A stretch of 64,000 nt of DNA. Source: Epiperipatus broadwayi (lineage: Eukaryota > Onychophora > Udeonychophora > Euonychophora > Peripatidae). Made by a program: the position numbers and the translations under genes. The DNA lies in the NCBI GenBank assembly GCA_028023455.1, contig JAQFVV010006342.1:126001-190000 (forward strand), given 5' to 3'. Positions 52,628 to 64,000 of the stretch are shown here, piece after piece. The notes under the pieces are model-generated. The model worked only from the letters and a program-made list of their open reading frames with translations. It searched no databases and was not told where the DNA came from. Every line of letters starts with the position of its first letter. Position 1 is the stretch's first letter.

Positions 52628-53300
52628 TTAATTGCTCCATTTTTTTGAGATCATGAAGCATGTGTCCTTGCAGTTGATGGTGTTGCAATCCATCGCTATG
52701 AAGCAGGCCTCCTTCACTTTTCTTTTTACATCATGCCTTTCTTTGCAGACCAGGCTGACATCTTGAAGTTGACACAGGTGTCCTGTTATTTTTTGATGAA
52801 TTGCAAAAATGGAATAATGTGATGGATCTGACTGCACTTTAAAATATGCATATTTATGTTATTGTAATCTGGTTTCTATTGCTGCCTTGGTCTCCCCATA
52901 ATATGAGGCTCTACAATTTGCATGAGTGAATGCAATATTATAAACAGCTTGAGGTGTTTGAGACAGTGCTAGTTTATCTTTAGTGTTTATTAAGCAATCT
53001 GTTAGAACTGGGGGGAGGGAGTACGAAAAGTTAGTTGAAACTGTCTGTTAAAAATTTCATAAAATTTATTATGTAAATTAGAAATGTATGGCAGCAGCAG
53101 CCTGTGTGTATGCACATTGGGTGTATTGTTGGTTACTTTATTGTTGAAATGTATGATCTTTCTGTCGATCAGCCTGTGTTTGAACCCCATCTTCAGTAAG
53201 TCTTCCCTGTATAATATTAAATTTGTCTTCCTGTCTGCATCCAACTTACACAGCTGTTGGTTCCTGTGCACAAAAGATGTGAGCCCAGCTAATTTATCGC
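52628..53300 (-). pseudogene. Penelope-like element, second lineage: RT end plus GIY-YIG
   Basis: On minus, frames read KLDADRKTNLILYREDLLKM, LPYISNLHNKFYEIFNRQF, then after a frame change VYNIAFTHANCRASYYGETK with AAIETRLQ, and IHQKITGHLCQLQDV, KRKVKEACFIAMDCNTINCK, stopping at 52628. LPYI at the end of the polymerase, then C-x2-C-like text, YYG-ET, an Arg-containing helix, H-x-TGH and an E-x-x-I/C helix give the Penelope GIY-YIG order. The first Cys of the usual pair is replaced (FTHANC). Broken by a stop near 53000 and a frameshift near 52840. Sequence differs strongly from the copies at 9128 and 19275, so it is a separate lineage. Confidence 0.75.
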
Positions 53301-53307
53301 TGGTGGG

Positions 53308-53570
53308 ATTGCAACACCATCAACCACAAGGACACATGCTTCATGATCTCAAGAAAATGGAGCAATTAACCTTCAACTTTGCATAATTGCATATAATTAA
53401 TTCACTTAGAGCTATGAAGATTAGAGCATGTCTCTTGAAAGGCTTGCAGAATAGTATAATTTTATTTTGTTTTAAGTATAAAGTAGCTTTGCGTTCAGGT
53501 GCAATAGTGCCTATATTATTTTACAAGTATATTTTCACATGCAAAGTTTTTGAGTTAGGTTTAAATTACA
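53308..53570 (+). pseudogene. Inverted Penelope 3' end (same second lineage)
   Basis: The plus strand repeats the last ~20 codons (CNTINHKDTCFMISRKWSN-like, with changes) and the 3' UTR of the minus-strand element. It includes the hairpin ATGAAGATTAGAGCATGTCT with CTTGAAAGG (53411-53448) and AATTTTATTTTG. The two 3' ends are only about 600 bp apart in opposite orientation. Confidence 0.65.
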
Positions 53571-55585
53571 ACATTAAAAAATAATTATATAAAAAAAATT
53601 AAAGTTTTGTTTTTCTAGAAATAATGTGTATATGAAGTTGAAATGTCACATGTGCTATATGAATTGCTTGACAAAATGTATGTTTCTAATAGGTCTGAAA
53701 ACTTGGCCTGACTTCAGGGCTGATGGATAGTTGTGATTGGATTGTAAGCATGCTATAACTCATTAGAAGCTTCAGCTATTTCCTAATAAGTTATATATAA
53801 TCTGAGTTATTTACATATATTATAACTAAATTTTCATTTCATATTTAGAGTTATTGAAATTAAAGCTCTGCTTTGACCCTATGAATATGATACAATGATT
53901 GTACATCCCTCTATAACAGGACTGGACAAAGCATTGGCTGCAGTTGACTGCAAAATCTCTGGAAGTTGACCTTGAATCTGATGTGAATATTCACAAATTA
54001 TAGTGGTAAAATAAGAACTGATTTGAATGTAAAAGATAATAATAATAAAAATTCCAAATTATTTTTGTTTAAAAATAGTTAAATTTAAAATAACACCTGT
54101 TGTTATTGTCGATTTCAAAAATAAAGCCAGGTTGGAAGAAGTTGAAAAGAATTAAATTATTTTTGTGTAACTCTAGAACTAAAATTCTTAGAAATATTTA
54201 ATTGCTATTTTCTCAAGAAGAAATGAAAATGACTCCTCCTAGAAAAACAAGGATTTTAATGAACTGATTTTAAAACATAGGTCACAATTATCAGATCTAT
54301 ATTTGGAATTGTGTTTAAGAATTAGTTTAAGTTTATATGAGCCTAATTTTGACAAACTTGCTGAAACCATGCAATATCAAGTATCATTAAATTAAAAAAA
54401 ATATTTTTTTTTTTACTTCGTAATATTTTTTTTTGTAAAATTTGCTTTTAGTTTATTTTAATACAATTTTAAAACTTTTTTTTTTTTCTCTCTATATTTT
54501 CTTGAATTTTTTTTAAAATTCAGGACCAGCTCCAGAACATAATTATTTATAGGTAATTTAATAATTGTAATTTAATAAATATTTTATACAGGAACATGAA
54601 CAAATTGTAATACTAGAGGAAGCTGAGGTAATTTAATAGTAGTTGTATCATATAGAAAAAATATTTCATCAGTTTGTAAATATCTTCTAAAAACATCACC
54701 AATACTTGTGAGTACTTAAAAACCCTTATAAAAATAAACATCAATTCATAAGAAATTCTAAAAAACCAGGATTTTGAATCATTATTTTTTTCCATTCTGG
54801 CAAAAATAACATTTTTTTTTTTCTGGTTTCCAGTTCAAAGTCCTGGGAAAAATGTAGTCACCCTTACCCTTTCACCAAAAAAGTTGCCCCAATGTCTAAA
54901 AGTTTGGCCACCCCTGCTCTACACAGCATTAAAAGTGGATAATGTCTCCACCTAGTGTGAAAAATGAGAAATTTACCAATACTACCAACATGGGCAAAGA
55001 AATCAGGTATTGATATTTTTATGCTACTGCAGATACATTATTCATTAAATAAGACAAAAAAAAACTTATTTAAATGAATGATAATGTCTAAGTTGATAAA
55101 TGATTAGTACAATTATTAATATATTTCCATTAGAGTGCTTATATTAATGCTATACTGCAGAAAATTTGAAACCTGTCAATTAAACTATAGTCATTCGCTA
55201 TCTAAATATCGAACAAATGAGTAAGATATGTGTAAGAGATTGTGATCTAGGTCAACTGATGAGAACTGGTTCAGCATGAAATGCCATCTTGAGGATCATT
55301 TATCCTTTCCACATATCTTTGATCATATGTTTTGATAATCTGTTGTAATATTGTAATTAAAAATATATATATAAAAAATCATAAAAAAATTAAGATTAGG
55401 GTTTCTCTAGAAATCAAGTTGAAATGTCACATATACTATATGAATTCCTTGACAGATTTTATGTTTCTAATGTATCTATGGTCTGAGAGATTGGTCTGAC
55501 TTCTGAGCTGATGAATGATTGTGATTGGGTTGCAAGCATGATATAACTCATTGGAAGCTTCAGTTACTTCCTGATAATTTAAACA

Positions 55586-56253
55586 CCGGAATAATAAATG
55601 ACCCGCAAAATGTATCTAGAGATGAATCATATCTCGTCATTTGATTGGTCCTAGGTAGCATATGTAACAATGCCTATATTATATAATTTAAATTTTATTT
55701 TAATAAACTTAGTATTCTGTTAATGTGTCAATATTTTAATAAATGCTAAGTATGTATAATTATCTAAATAAATAAATAGATTAGATATAATTTATACATA
55801 TAGAATCATTTAATTTTATTATATTAATGTGGGTTCATGATCATACAACATTGATAGTATATTTTAAAAGTAATAGATAGAGAAGAGGAAAGGGAGGAGG
55901 AAGCAACATTCACTTTTCATTTAATAATCTGTTTAAACAAAAATAGTTTCTAGAAATACAAAATATTCAGTGTCAGAATTAACTTCTGGTGACAAAAAAA
56001 TGCTGCAGAAGTAATAATTTTTGGCATGTGTAATAAAAAATCAGCCGCTTAAGTTATTCAATAGTAGACATCAAAATGTTTTTGTTAGTTCACATACATT
56101 TTAAAATAATCACGTATCTGCTTGAGTTATCCTTAGTAAAGTTGCCAAGATAAACATGTTAAAGGCACAACAAATCTGTTTTGAAACTAAGTGGTCTTTA
56201 GTATATGTATATGAAACTTGTATATTTTTAGTTAATAAAACTCACGTTGTCAA
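55586..56253. other. Non-coding AT-rich DNA, no gene seen
   Basis: No supported feature was found. Confidence 0.5.
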
Positions 56254-56325
56254 GCATTGGTGGCCTAGTGGTTAGCATAGCTGCCTTCCAAGCAGCTGGC
56301 CCGAGTTCGCTTCCCGGTCAATGCA
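56254..56325 (+). tRNA. tRNA-Gly(TCC)-like sequence, probably a SINE head
   Basis: The 72-nt sequence folds as a cloverleaf: acceptor GCATTGG/TCAATGC with one G-U pair, D arm TGGCCTAGTGGTTAGCA, anticodon stem GCTGC/GCAGC around loop CTTCCAA (anticodon TCC, Gly), and T arm CCGAG-TTCGCTT-CCCGG. It closely resembles eukaryotic tRNA-Gly. Against function: one A-C mismatch in the T stem, C instead of the invariant A58, and no T4 terminator close by. Instead TTTGACATATG and A10 follow, the first shared with 43305. A working tRNA gene is possible but less likely. Confidence 0.55.
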
Positions 56326-57484
56326 TTTGACATATGAAAAAAAAAATCACGTGAATAAAAATTTAGAGATATTATTCTATGATAATTAATATATATATAC
56401 AAAAATGCTTTAAGTAAAAGCTTCTAAGTTCAATAGAATTGCTTATTGCAATTGTTTATAAATTAGAAATCAATAATATCGAATATATTGGCGACTTCTA
56501 TCTCGTGAAATTATAAAAATACGAATCTGCTCATATTGGGGTTTGGATGGTTCACCTTTTTGAAAAACTACTATGCAATAATTAAGAAATAGTAAGACGA
56601 ATATTTCTCAATAATAATAATAATAAAAAAACGTTTTCCAAGCAAAAGAAAAACAAAAATTGATTTACAATTTGAACTTTTAAAATGCCGTCATCAATTT
56701 ATTAATAACTGAAATAAATTGCCTGGTTAAGTCTAATTGTAGAATGGCAGACTCTGGGGCTTAAGGGCCATGAATCGCAGTCTAGCTCTGACATTGGCTA
56801 GTGCTCAAACGTCTTATGAATATCCAAATAGTACATCATTCAATTATTTATTAATTGAAACTTATGCTCCAAGCAAAAAAAAAAGTCTTTTATATATAAT
56901 TAAATATAGCATTCAGCATCATAATATGTAATTTGCAGTTTTTTTTTTAATATTAATTCTCTAAATGCTGTTAGTAAACTTTAACACCCTGTACTTGTTA
57001 AATTGTTTTACAAAACACAAAATGACCATTTGTATTAGCTCTCCCAGATATATGTAGAGGTTAGCAAATCTAATAAGTTTCCAAACAAGGGTAATACCCA
57101 TTATCTATCAGTTGTAAACACATACCCATTTATTTATATATCTTAATCAAATTTTTATGGGAGAGTCCATTTCTTTTTTATTTTTAATACTCATGTGAGT
57201 GAAGAATTTTATGTCAAATATTTATAATATAATTAAATACAGCATTTCCCAAATATTATGTATAATTTTTTGTTTTTGACCCATCAAAACTACATACAAA
57301 AATTCAACAAAAATCAATTTAATAATGATAATAATATTTTCTTAAAATTAATTCATTTTTTTTATTATTATTCATTACTTTTGTACATATCAATAACAAT
57401 AATCAAAACTTTAACATCATAAAATATATTATATGATTATACAAATTGTACAGTCTTTATAATAATTTTTCTATATATTTGTAA
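56326..57484. other. Non-coding AT-rich DNA, no gene seen
   Basis: No supported feature was found. 56745-56820 is GC-richer without a motif I recognise. Confidence 0.45.
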
Positions 57485-57740
57485 GTTGGAGTAGTTTGAA
57501 GCCTGTCCATTAAAGTATGAATATTGGCTATCTTAATATAAAGCTGAGCACTGATTGTATATATGTGTAGAGATGACAATCTGGACTAATTTGATGAGTG
57601 CTGATTTAGCATGAAATATGAATATTAGTGATTATTTATCTTTTCAACATGTGTGTGATCAGGTGGGTCAGCTATATGAGATGGCATGGAGAGTTGAGGG
57701 TCGTGTGAAAGACTGAGTTCAAATTTTGCATACATTATAT
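57485..57740 (+). repeat. Fragment of the 51.6-55.6 kb arm plus tRNA-like tail
   Basis: GTTTGAAGCCTGTCCATTAAAG, GTGTAGAGATGACAATCTGG and GATGAGTGCTGATTTAGCATGA match 55150-55320. From 57663 on, GGTCAGCTATATGAGATGG and GACTGAGTTCAAATTTTGC look like weak A and B boxes. The sequence is then cut by the LTR element. Confidence 0.5.
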
Positions 57741-57748
57741 ATATATAT

Positions 57749-59781
57749 TGTAACAATATATAAATATGCCGTTACATTAATTTAAAATAAAAATTTTAAA
57801 TTCGCAAATAAAAATAAGTTTGGAAATAAAAGCTAAAAAAATTAAAGAGTTGTTAAATGTGTATACGTATATATATTCGCACAGATGCAAAACTTTAAAA
57901 ATTATTTCTTTTTTTTTTAATAAATAAAAAAAAGTGTTTGAACGTATTTTTTTTTTTATAAAAAAAGTACAAGATGTAAAGATGAAATATTTTTGTAAAA
58001 AGATTTATATATTTTGTAAATGGAAATGATTGTTTATGAATTATCGAAAAGCAAACTAGCCCTTGGGGCTCTTATATAATTAAAAAGTCAGAGGAAAGAT
58101 ATAGATAAGAGAATGAAAAGAATTAGCTTGTCCAATATAGAAGCAGCAATAAAGGCCCGGACCATAATGAAAAAATGAAAGAGTGATGTCTATTGTTCAT
58201 TGAATCCAGAGGATCATTATAAAAGGAAAACAATTCAAATTAAAACAGTTCCAGGCAGTTACAGCTTGATCATTTTTGAGAGGTGTGATAGGATGCACAT
58301 ATCACCCTCTCTCAATTATTTAAAAATGAAATGACTGTGATACTGGAATGGAACCAGCTAAGGCCACCTTCAGAATATCAGACCAGTCTTCCACTGGGGA
58401 CATCGAGGGACTTGGCACCAAGCATCGTGACTCTTCTACTGTAAGCTATTGAACTGAACAATTTTAAAATTTAAAGTAATTAAGAACTTTCATCAAGATT
58501 TGACAAGTTTAATAAACAAACTAAATCTAATTTTTGTAAAATGAACTATAATCTGACTTTTCCAAATCAATTATTGTTTAATTTTTTTACATTTAAGTTT
58601 GCTAAAAAAAAATCATTTCCATTTTTATTTTATTTCTATTAATATTTATTTGTATAAATTAATTAAATGCATTAAATTTAAGTGGGCATAGATGCTTGCA
58701 TGGATTCATTCATGTTTAATTATGTTTTTGTTTTCATATTTGATCAAAATATATAGACATTCGATAAATAATGATATCTTACATTGAATATCTAAAATGT
58801 ATTTATTCGGATGTCTTTTTAATTATTGGTGTCAATGTGGCATCTTATGATCAATGCCATTGGGTCTCTTGTGAATTCCCTCTGTAATTACATCAATGAC
58901 TTTATATTTTGATCATTTATGTTTATTTTGAAATGTTTTTGAGCGTGTAATCTGTGTAGTCGATCTATGCTCAACATTAAAAAAAAAAACTTTTATATAT
59001 CCATCTGTGCAAATTTATATAAATGTTAAATTTAAGTCAGGTGGGAATGGCTATATAGATTTGTAAAGTTATATTAGGGGAGGAATGGGATGGTAAGATG
59101 GGAACGGCAGTCCCTTCCTATGGAGTTTTTTTTTATTGCTCTTCTCATCAGATAGATGTAGAATTCCTATCTGGATGAGAGTCAATTTCTTCTCTTAACC
59201 TTTTGTGCTGCCGTATTCATGTTACATTGAATACATTAATGTATCAGATGGATTGACACCGGTTTGACTGCGAACTTTTGGCCTAAGGTTAAATAATGGA
59301 TAGAATATTTTCTTTTCAAATGCAAATCTATGTAGTTTATTCATACTCGACAATCTTAAAATAAATATAAAATTTATCTGTGTGGATGATTTAAAATCTT
59401 AAAATAATAATTTAAATTAAAAATTAATATTAAAATCTAAATAATAAATGTTATTCCTCAAATTTAAAATGATTATATATGTGCATAAATAAATATTGTT
59501 TGTGTGTTAATTACTGGCAGTGGCTTATTTTATTCTTTTTTTAGATATTAATATATTCTGAGAATATAAATCTTTATTAAAACTTATAAAAAAAATGTTT
59601 GAAATCTCTGCTACTCCACTAAGCTAGTGACTTGGGCTAATGGTCTAAAATAAATACAGTGGGATCTTAACAGCGCGTATCTACCTACTTTATAAATTTT
59701 TCTAGGTTCAAATGCCTAGATGGCACCCTTGTAGTGCAGATACGGTAAGATTCGATCTTCACTTTCTTTAGGACCATTATA
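57749..59781 (+). repeat. 5' LTR
   Basis: It begins TGTAACAATATATAAATATG and ends CCATTATA. Compared with the 3' LTR it lacks about 139 bp (the counterpart of 61738-61876) at position about 59080, at a GG microhomology. Otherwise the two are nearly identical, which dates insertion as recent relative to the solo LTR. CTAGG/CCTAG hairpin text lies at 59679-59742. Confidence 0.85.
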
Positions 59782-60402
59782 ATTGGCCACCCAACGTGAG
59801 CTGATCTTTAATAAACCACAAGTGCCCTGAGAATTTTAAAAATAAATCATGCCAGTAACATTTTTCTTGAAAAATCACTATATATTTTTGTATTAATGTG
59901 ATGTTATAGTCCGATGTGTAATAAACCACAAGTATCTTGAAAATTAAGCCAGTAATATTTTTTTTGAAATGTGTATGTATTTTTTTTGTATTAACGTAAA
60001 GTTATGCTTTGAATTTTGTTTTAAAGGTACTGCCAGTAAGAAAAATTGTGCATATGTAAAAATAAATGTGAGGAATAAAACGTAATAATTAATATAAATC
60101 ATATTTTTTTTTTAAAAAAAATCTTGTTTAAAATCTAATCATTTAACTTGCCTGAGTTAAAAGTAGAAGAAAAGAAACTTGGAAGGATGAGTGCAGAAAT
60201 TTAGCTGGTAGTAAGGAATCAACAGTCAACATTTTTTTTATCATTATATTTGTGTGTAATTACTGTTTTGTCTTGTAAAAAAAAAGTTTTGTCCTTTTAA
60301 AATTTTCATATATAATCAATTTGTGTAACGTAATTACTAACACTAAGTAAATTCTTTTTTTTTTTTTTTAATGTTTTTGTTTTTTGAGGAAGTTTACTGA
60401 TA
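59782..60402 (+). other. Interior of the LTR element, non-coding
   Basis: It contains a diverged tandem duplication of ~105 bp (59808-59925 and 59926-60010; both start TAATAAACCACAAGT and contain GCCAGTAA and TTTTTGTATTAA). It ends with a T-rich stretch and the GAGGAAG purine run. Stops interrupt all frames. No protease, reverse transcriptase, integrase or capsid motif is visible. Confidence 0.7.
59784..59801 (+). other. Primer binding site-like sequence
   Basis: TGGCCACCCAACGTGAGC starts 2 bp after the 5' LTR. It contains TGGC and CCCAACGTG, which match the complement of the 3' end of a Lys tRNA (the PBS used by several LTR elements) with one inserted base and a changed 3' edge. The tRNA assignment is tentative. 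The position alone supports a PBS. Confidence 0.55.
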
Positions 60403-62577
60403 TGTAACGATATATAAATATGCCGTTACATTAATTTAAAATAAAAATTTTAAGTTCGCAAATAAAAATAAGTTTGGAAACTAAAAGCTAAAAAAAATTA
60501 AAGAGTTGTTCAAGTATACGTATATATATTCGCACAGATGCAAAACTTTAAAAAGTATTTCTTTTTTTTTTAATAAATAAAAAAAAGTGTTTGAACGTAT
60601 TTTTTTTTTATAAAAAAAAGTACAAGATGTAAAGATAAAATATTTTTGTAAAAAGATTTATATATTTTTTGTAAATGGAAATGATTGTTTTATAAATTAA
60701 TTGAAAAGCAAACTAGCCCTTGGGGCTCTTATATAATTAAAAAGTCAGAGGGAAAGATATAGATAAGAGAATGAAAAGAATTAGCTTGTCCAATATGGAA
60801 GCAGCAATAAAGGCCCAGACCATAATGAAAATGATGGAATAGTGATGTCTTTTGTTCGTTGAATCCAGAGGATCATTATAAAAGGAAAACAATTCAAATT
60901 AAAACAGTTCCAGACAGTTACAGCTTGATCATTTTTGAGAGGTGTGATAGGACGCACATATCACCCTCTCTCAATTATTTAAAAATGAAATGACTGTGAT
61001 ACCAGAATGGAACCAGCTAAGGCCACCTCCAGAATATCAGACCGGTCTTCCACTGGGGACATCGAGGGAATTGGCACCAAGAACTGTGACTCTTCTACTG
61101 TAAGCTATTGAACTGAACAATTTTAAAATTTAAAGTAATTAAGAACTTTCGTCAAGATTTGACAAGTTTAATAAACAAACTAAATCTAATTTTTGTAAAA
61201 TGAACTATAATCTGACTTTTCCAAATCAATTATTGTTTAATTTTTTTACATTTAAGTTTGCTAAAAAAAATCATTTCCATTTTTATTTTATTTCTATTAA
61301 TATTTATTTGTATAAATTAATTAAATGCATTAAATTTAAGTGGGCATAGATGCTTGCATGGATTCGTTCACATTTAATTATGTTTTTGTTTTCATATTTG
61401 ATCAAAATATATAGACATTTGATAAATAATGATATCTTATGTTGAATATCTAAAATGTATTTATTCGGATGTCTTTTTAGTTATTGGTGTCAATGCGGCA
61501 TCTTATGATGAATGCCATTGGGTTTCTTGTGAATTCCCTCTGCAATTACATCAATGACTTTATATTTTGATCATTTATGTTTATTTTGAAATGTTTTTGA
61601 GCGTGTAATCTGTGTAGTCGATCTATGCTCAACATAAAAAAAAAAAAACTTTTATAAATCCATCTGTGCAAATTTATATAAATGTTAAATTTAAGTCAGG
61701 TGTGAATGGCTATATAGATTTGTAAAGTTATATTAGGGGAGGGTAATCTTAGGTTATTTGTTTCGTAGTTGAATTAGGTCAATGGATTGGATATATTGGT
61801 GTAATTAGTAGATGTAGTACGAGATTCGCTACGGGCAGAATCGCTTTATATGCCGCACACCCCCTGTTTGCCTATGGAATGGGATGGTAAGATGGGAACC
61901 GCAGTCCCTTCCTATGGAGTTTTTTTTATTGCTCTTCTCGCCAGATAGATGTAGTATTCCTATCTGGACAAGAGCCAATTTCTTCTCTTAACTTTTTGTG
62001 CTGCCATATTCATGTTACATTGAATATATCAATGTATCAGATGGATTGATGCCGGTCTGACTGCGAACTTTTGGCCTAAGGTTAAATAATGGATAGAATA
62101 TTTTCTTTTCAAATGCAAATCTATGTAGTTTATTCATACTCGACAATCTTAAAATAAATATAAAATTCATCTGTGTGGATGATTTAAAATCTTAAAATAA
62201 TAATTTAAATTAAAAATTAATATTAAAATCTAAATAATAAATGTTATTCCTCAAATTTAAAATGAATATATATGTGCGTAAATAAATATTGTTTGTGTGT
62301 TAATTACTGGCAGTGGCTTATTTTATTCTTTTTTTAGATATTAATATATTTTGAGAATATAAATCTTTATTAAAACTTATTTTAAAAAAAATGTTTTAAA
62401 TCTCTGCTACTCCACTGAGCTAGTGACTTGGGCTAATGGTCTAAAATAAATATAGTGGGATCTTAACAGCACTATCTGCCTACTTTATAAATTTTTCTAG
62501 GTTCAAATGCCTAGATTGCGCCCTTTGTAGTGCAGATACGGTAAGATTCGATCTTCACTTTCTTTTGGACCGTTATA
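60403..62577 (+). repeat. 3' LTR
   Basis: It begins TGTAACGATATATAAATATG and ends CCGTTATA. It retains the 139-bp segment missing from the 5' LTR, which is also present in the solo LTR (around 17905-18050), so the 5' LTR lost it. Confidence 0.85.
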
Positions 62578-63223
62578 ATACATATATATGCAGATTTAAG
62601 CCTGTATAGTGTATTAATTTATATATTTAAATAAGTTCAATACATTTAAATATATTCCTAATAAGCTTATTTAGCAAAAAAAAAAAAAGTCAAAAATAAT
62701 ATACTGTATCTATAAGAAAATACAAAAAAGAGATTGCTATATATATATATATATAAATTGAACCGATTAAATTTAAAATTTTTTACCTTTATGAATTTCT
62801 AATAATCTTATTTAGTTTTCAAATTAGATAAGAATTGTAATATATAAATAACTATAATACAAGATTCAAAGTAAAAACATGTAAAAGATAAGTTATAAAT
62901 TATTATTTATTTAAGCATCAAAGGAAAAAAATATATATATATTTCATACTAATGTAGTTGTTCAATATTGTTTTAAGTTTTCTAAAGGTTTCTAATTTTT
63001 TTCTAAGTTTCAGGTAAAATTAATATTTTAGAAATGTTATGACCTTCAACTTCATCACCATATTTATGAGGAGCCATTGTAAGTTTGTAAATATTATTAT
63101 TTCTTAGATTGAAAGCATTATTAATTTTCTCTCTTTATTTCTTATCACAATAGTTATTAAATTCAACTACATATTTAATTTATCAACTTATAAAATTTTG
63201 TATTTGCAGTATATATATGATAG

Positions 63224-63262
<39 letters not shown>

Positions 63263-63282
63263 TATTAATAATAAAAGATTAG

Positions 63283-63315
<33 letters not shown>

Positions 63316-64000
63316 ATAGGGATTGTATAGGCATATGAATGGAAGTTTGAATAAAAAAAAATTATTTTAAATAGTATTAATTTATAGGATTATTAATAAT
63401 AAAAATAAAATAAGTATATAAACGTTTAATATGTGGATATAGGTAAAAAAAATGTAAATATATTTTAAATATATATAAAGGTTTGTAAGATTAAATTTGC
63501 AAATAGAATTAAAAATTAAAGAAATTGATAATAGAGGGAGGTGAATTAAAGAAGTATATATAAAAAGAAAATAAGAAAACAAAAAAATCAGTTATTTTAA
63601 AAAGTATAGAAGATTAAGATCAATAAGCTAAATGAATAGGAAAATTATTAAAGAGAATAAAAATAAAAATTATTAATAAAGAATAAAATTAGAAATAATA
63701 AAATGGCAAAAGTTAAATTTATAGGTATTAAAATAAAAAATAAAATAAGATAAAATATATTAAATAATAATATAAAATGATAGATAGGAAAAAAGATGAA
63801 GGATAAAAAGTAGAAAATAAAGTTAAATTGATAAATAAGTAATAAAGTGGTAGTTTTTACAATTTTTTGAAAAATTAAACATAAAATAGGTTTTTTAAAA
63901 AAATAATATAAAATAGTGATATGTTTTTTTTGTATTTATACGTGGGTCTTGTTTTATGCAGATTTTTTAAATGTGATTTTGAAGTTATGTGATTCATGTT
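62578..64000. other. AT-rich DNA with microsatellites; purine-biased 3' part
   Basis: (ATT)n at about 63226-63262 and an (AT)n-(GT)n tract at about 63281-63316 are present. From about 63400 to 63850 the plus strand is markedly A/G-rich with very few C, full of AATAAA, GATAGA and TAAAG words. No gene, RNA or recognised repeat. The frame 63382-63582 (minus) is a composition artefact. Confidence 0.55.

Larger units (their letters stand above)
51590..55585. repeat. 4 kb complex foldback enclosing a Penelope-like element
   Basis: The outer arms 51592-52290 and 54910-55584 are reverse complements (AACCCAATCACAGCC against GTGATTGGGTTGCAAGC; CCTAGATCACAATCTCTTACAC and complement). A third partial arm copy lies at 53600-53925. 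The inner arms 52480-52690 and 53308-53520 are also reverse complements and are the 3' UTR ends of a Penelope-like element. 53926-54904 has AT-rich DNA and poly(T) runs without a recognised feature. A fourth partial copy of the outer arm lies at 57485-57665. Confidence 0.65.
57749..62577 (+). mobile_element. Non-autonomous LTR retroelement with small interior
   Basis: Two direct long repeats of 2033 and 2175 bp (57749-59781 and 60403-62577) flank about 621 bp. A primer-binding-like site begins 2 bp after the left repeat (59784) and a short purine run GAGGAAG lies 10 bp before the right repeat (60386-60392). These are the defining parts of an LTR retroelement. The interior has no gag or pol frame, so it resembles the LARD/TRIM class and depends on a partner for proteins. 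Orientation + follows from the PBS. A flanking target duplication is obscured by AT-dinucleotide sequence. A solo LTR of the same family is at 16681-18746. Confidence 0.8.

Noticed and set aside
53084-53386. 100-codon plus-strand frame
   Set aside because: It is a shadow of the minus-strand Penelope-like sequence, which shows recognisable motifs.

Overview
This is a very AT-rich (about three quarters A+T by eye) stretch of a eukaryotic, almost certainly metazoan and probably invertebrate, genome. The evidence is the kind of repeats present: RTE-type and Jockey/CR1-like LINEs, Penelope-like elements with a GIY-YIG endonuclease, a Merlin DNA transposon, tRNA-derived SINEs, an LTR element and many microsatellites. 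I cannot name the species. I found no intact host protein-coding gene, rRNA, CRISPR array or bacterial-type operon. At most one short exon-like piece (32252-32395, minus) could belong to a host gene.

Layout. 1-6.9 kb: inverted-repeat (foldback/MITE) elements, an (AT)n tract, a minus-strand RTE 3' scrap and a 1.07 kb foldback. 6.9-8.6 kb: a Merlin element with an 8-bp target duplication and a broken transposase. 9.1-10.04 kb: a Penelope-like C-terminus (minus) facing an inverted partial copy. 10.04-14.7 kb: a minus-strand LINE split by a 3.27 kb RTE insertion that left a 13-bp target duplication. 14.7-19.3 kb: three (AGT)n tracts alternating with LINE fragments, one of them split by a 2.07 kb solo LTR with an ACAG duplication, then another Penelope 3' end. 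20-28 kb: foldbacks, a tRNA-like sequence, two minisatellite-type regions, an RTE 3' scrap and a diverged segmental duplication. 28.4-31.8 kb: a second RTE copy that keeps a 437-codon open stretch over the reverse transcriptase. 32-51 kb: non-coding DNA with a nested palindrome, a deleted Merlin relative, SINE-like elements with long inverted ends, a family of longer inverted-repeat elements, a retroposon with a 15-bp duplication and an irregular minisatellite. 51.6-55.6 kb: a 4 kb foldback holding a second Penelope lineage. 56-64 kb: a tRNA-Gly-like SINE head, then a 4.8 kb LTR element with ~2.1 kb LTRs, a PBS-like site and only ~620 bp of non-coding interior, then AT-rich DNA.

The elements supply their own logic. 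RTE encodes an AP-type endonuclease and reverse transcriptase for target-primed reverse transcription. Such machinery could have mobilised the tRNA-derived SINEs and the A-tailed retroposon. Merlin transposase would have moved its deleted relative. The LTR element needs an autonomous partner that is not in the window. Every coding element here is disrupted. The most interesting observations are the LINE boundaries lying on (AGT)n tracts, a recurring hammerhead-like hairpin next to Penelope and SINE sequences, and the small-interior LTR element.
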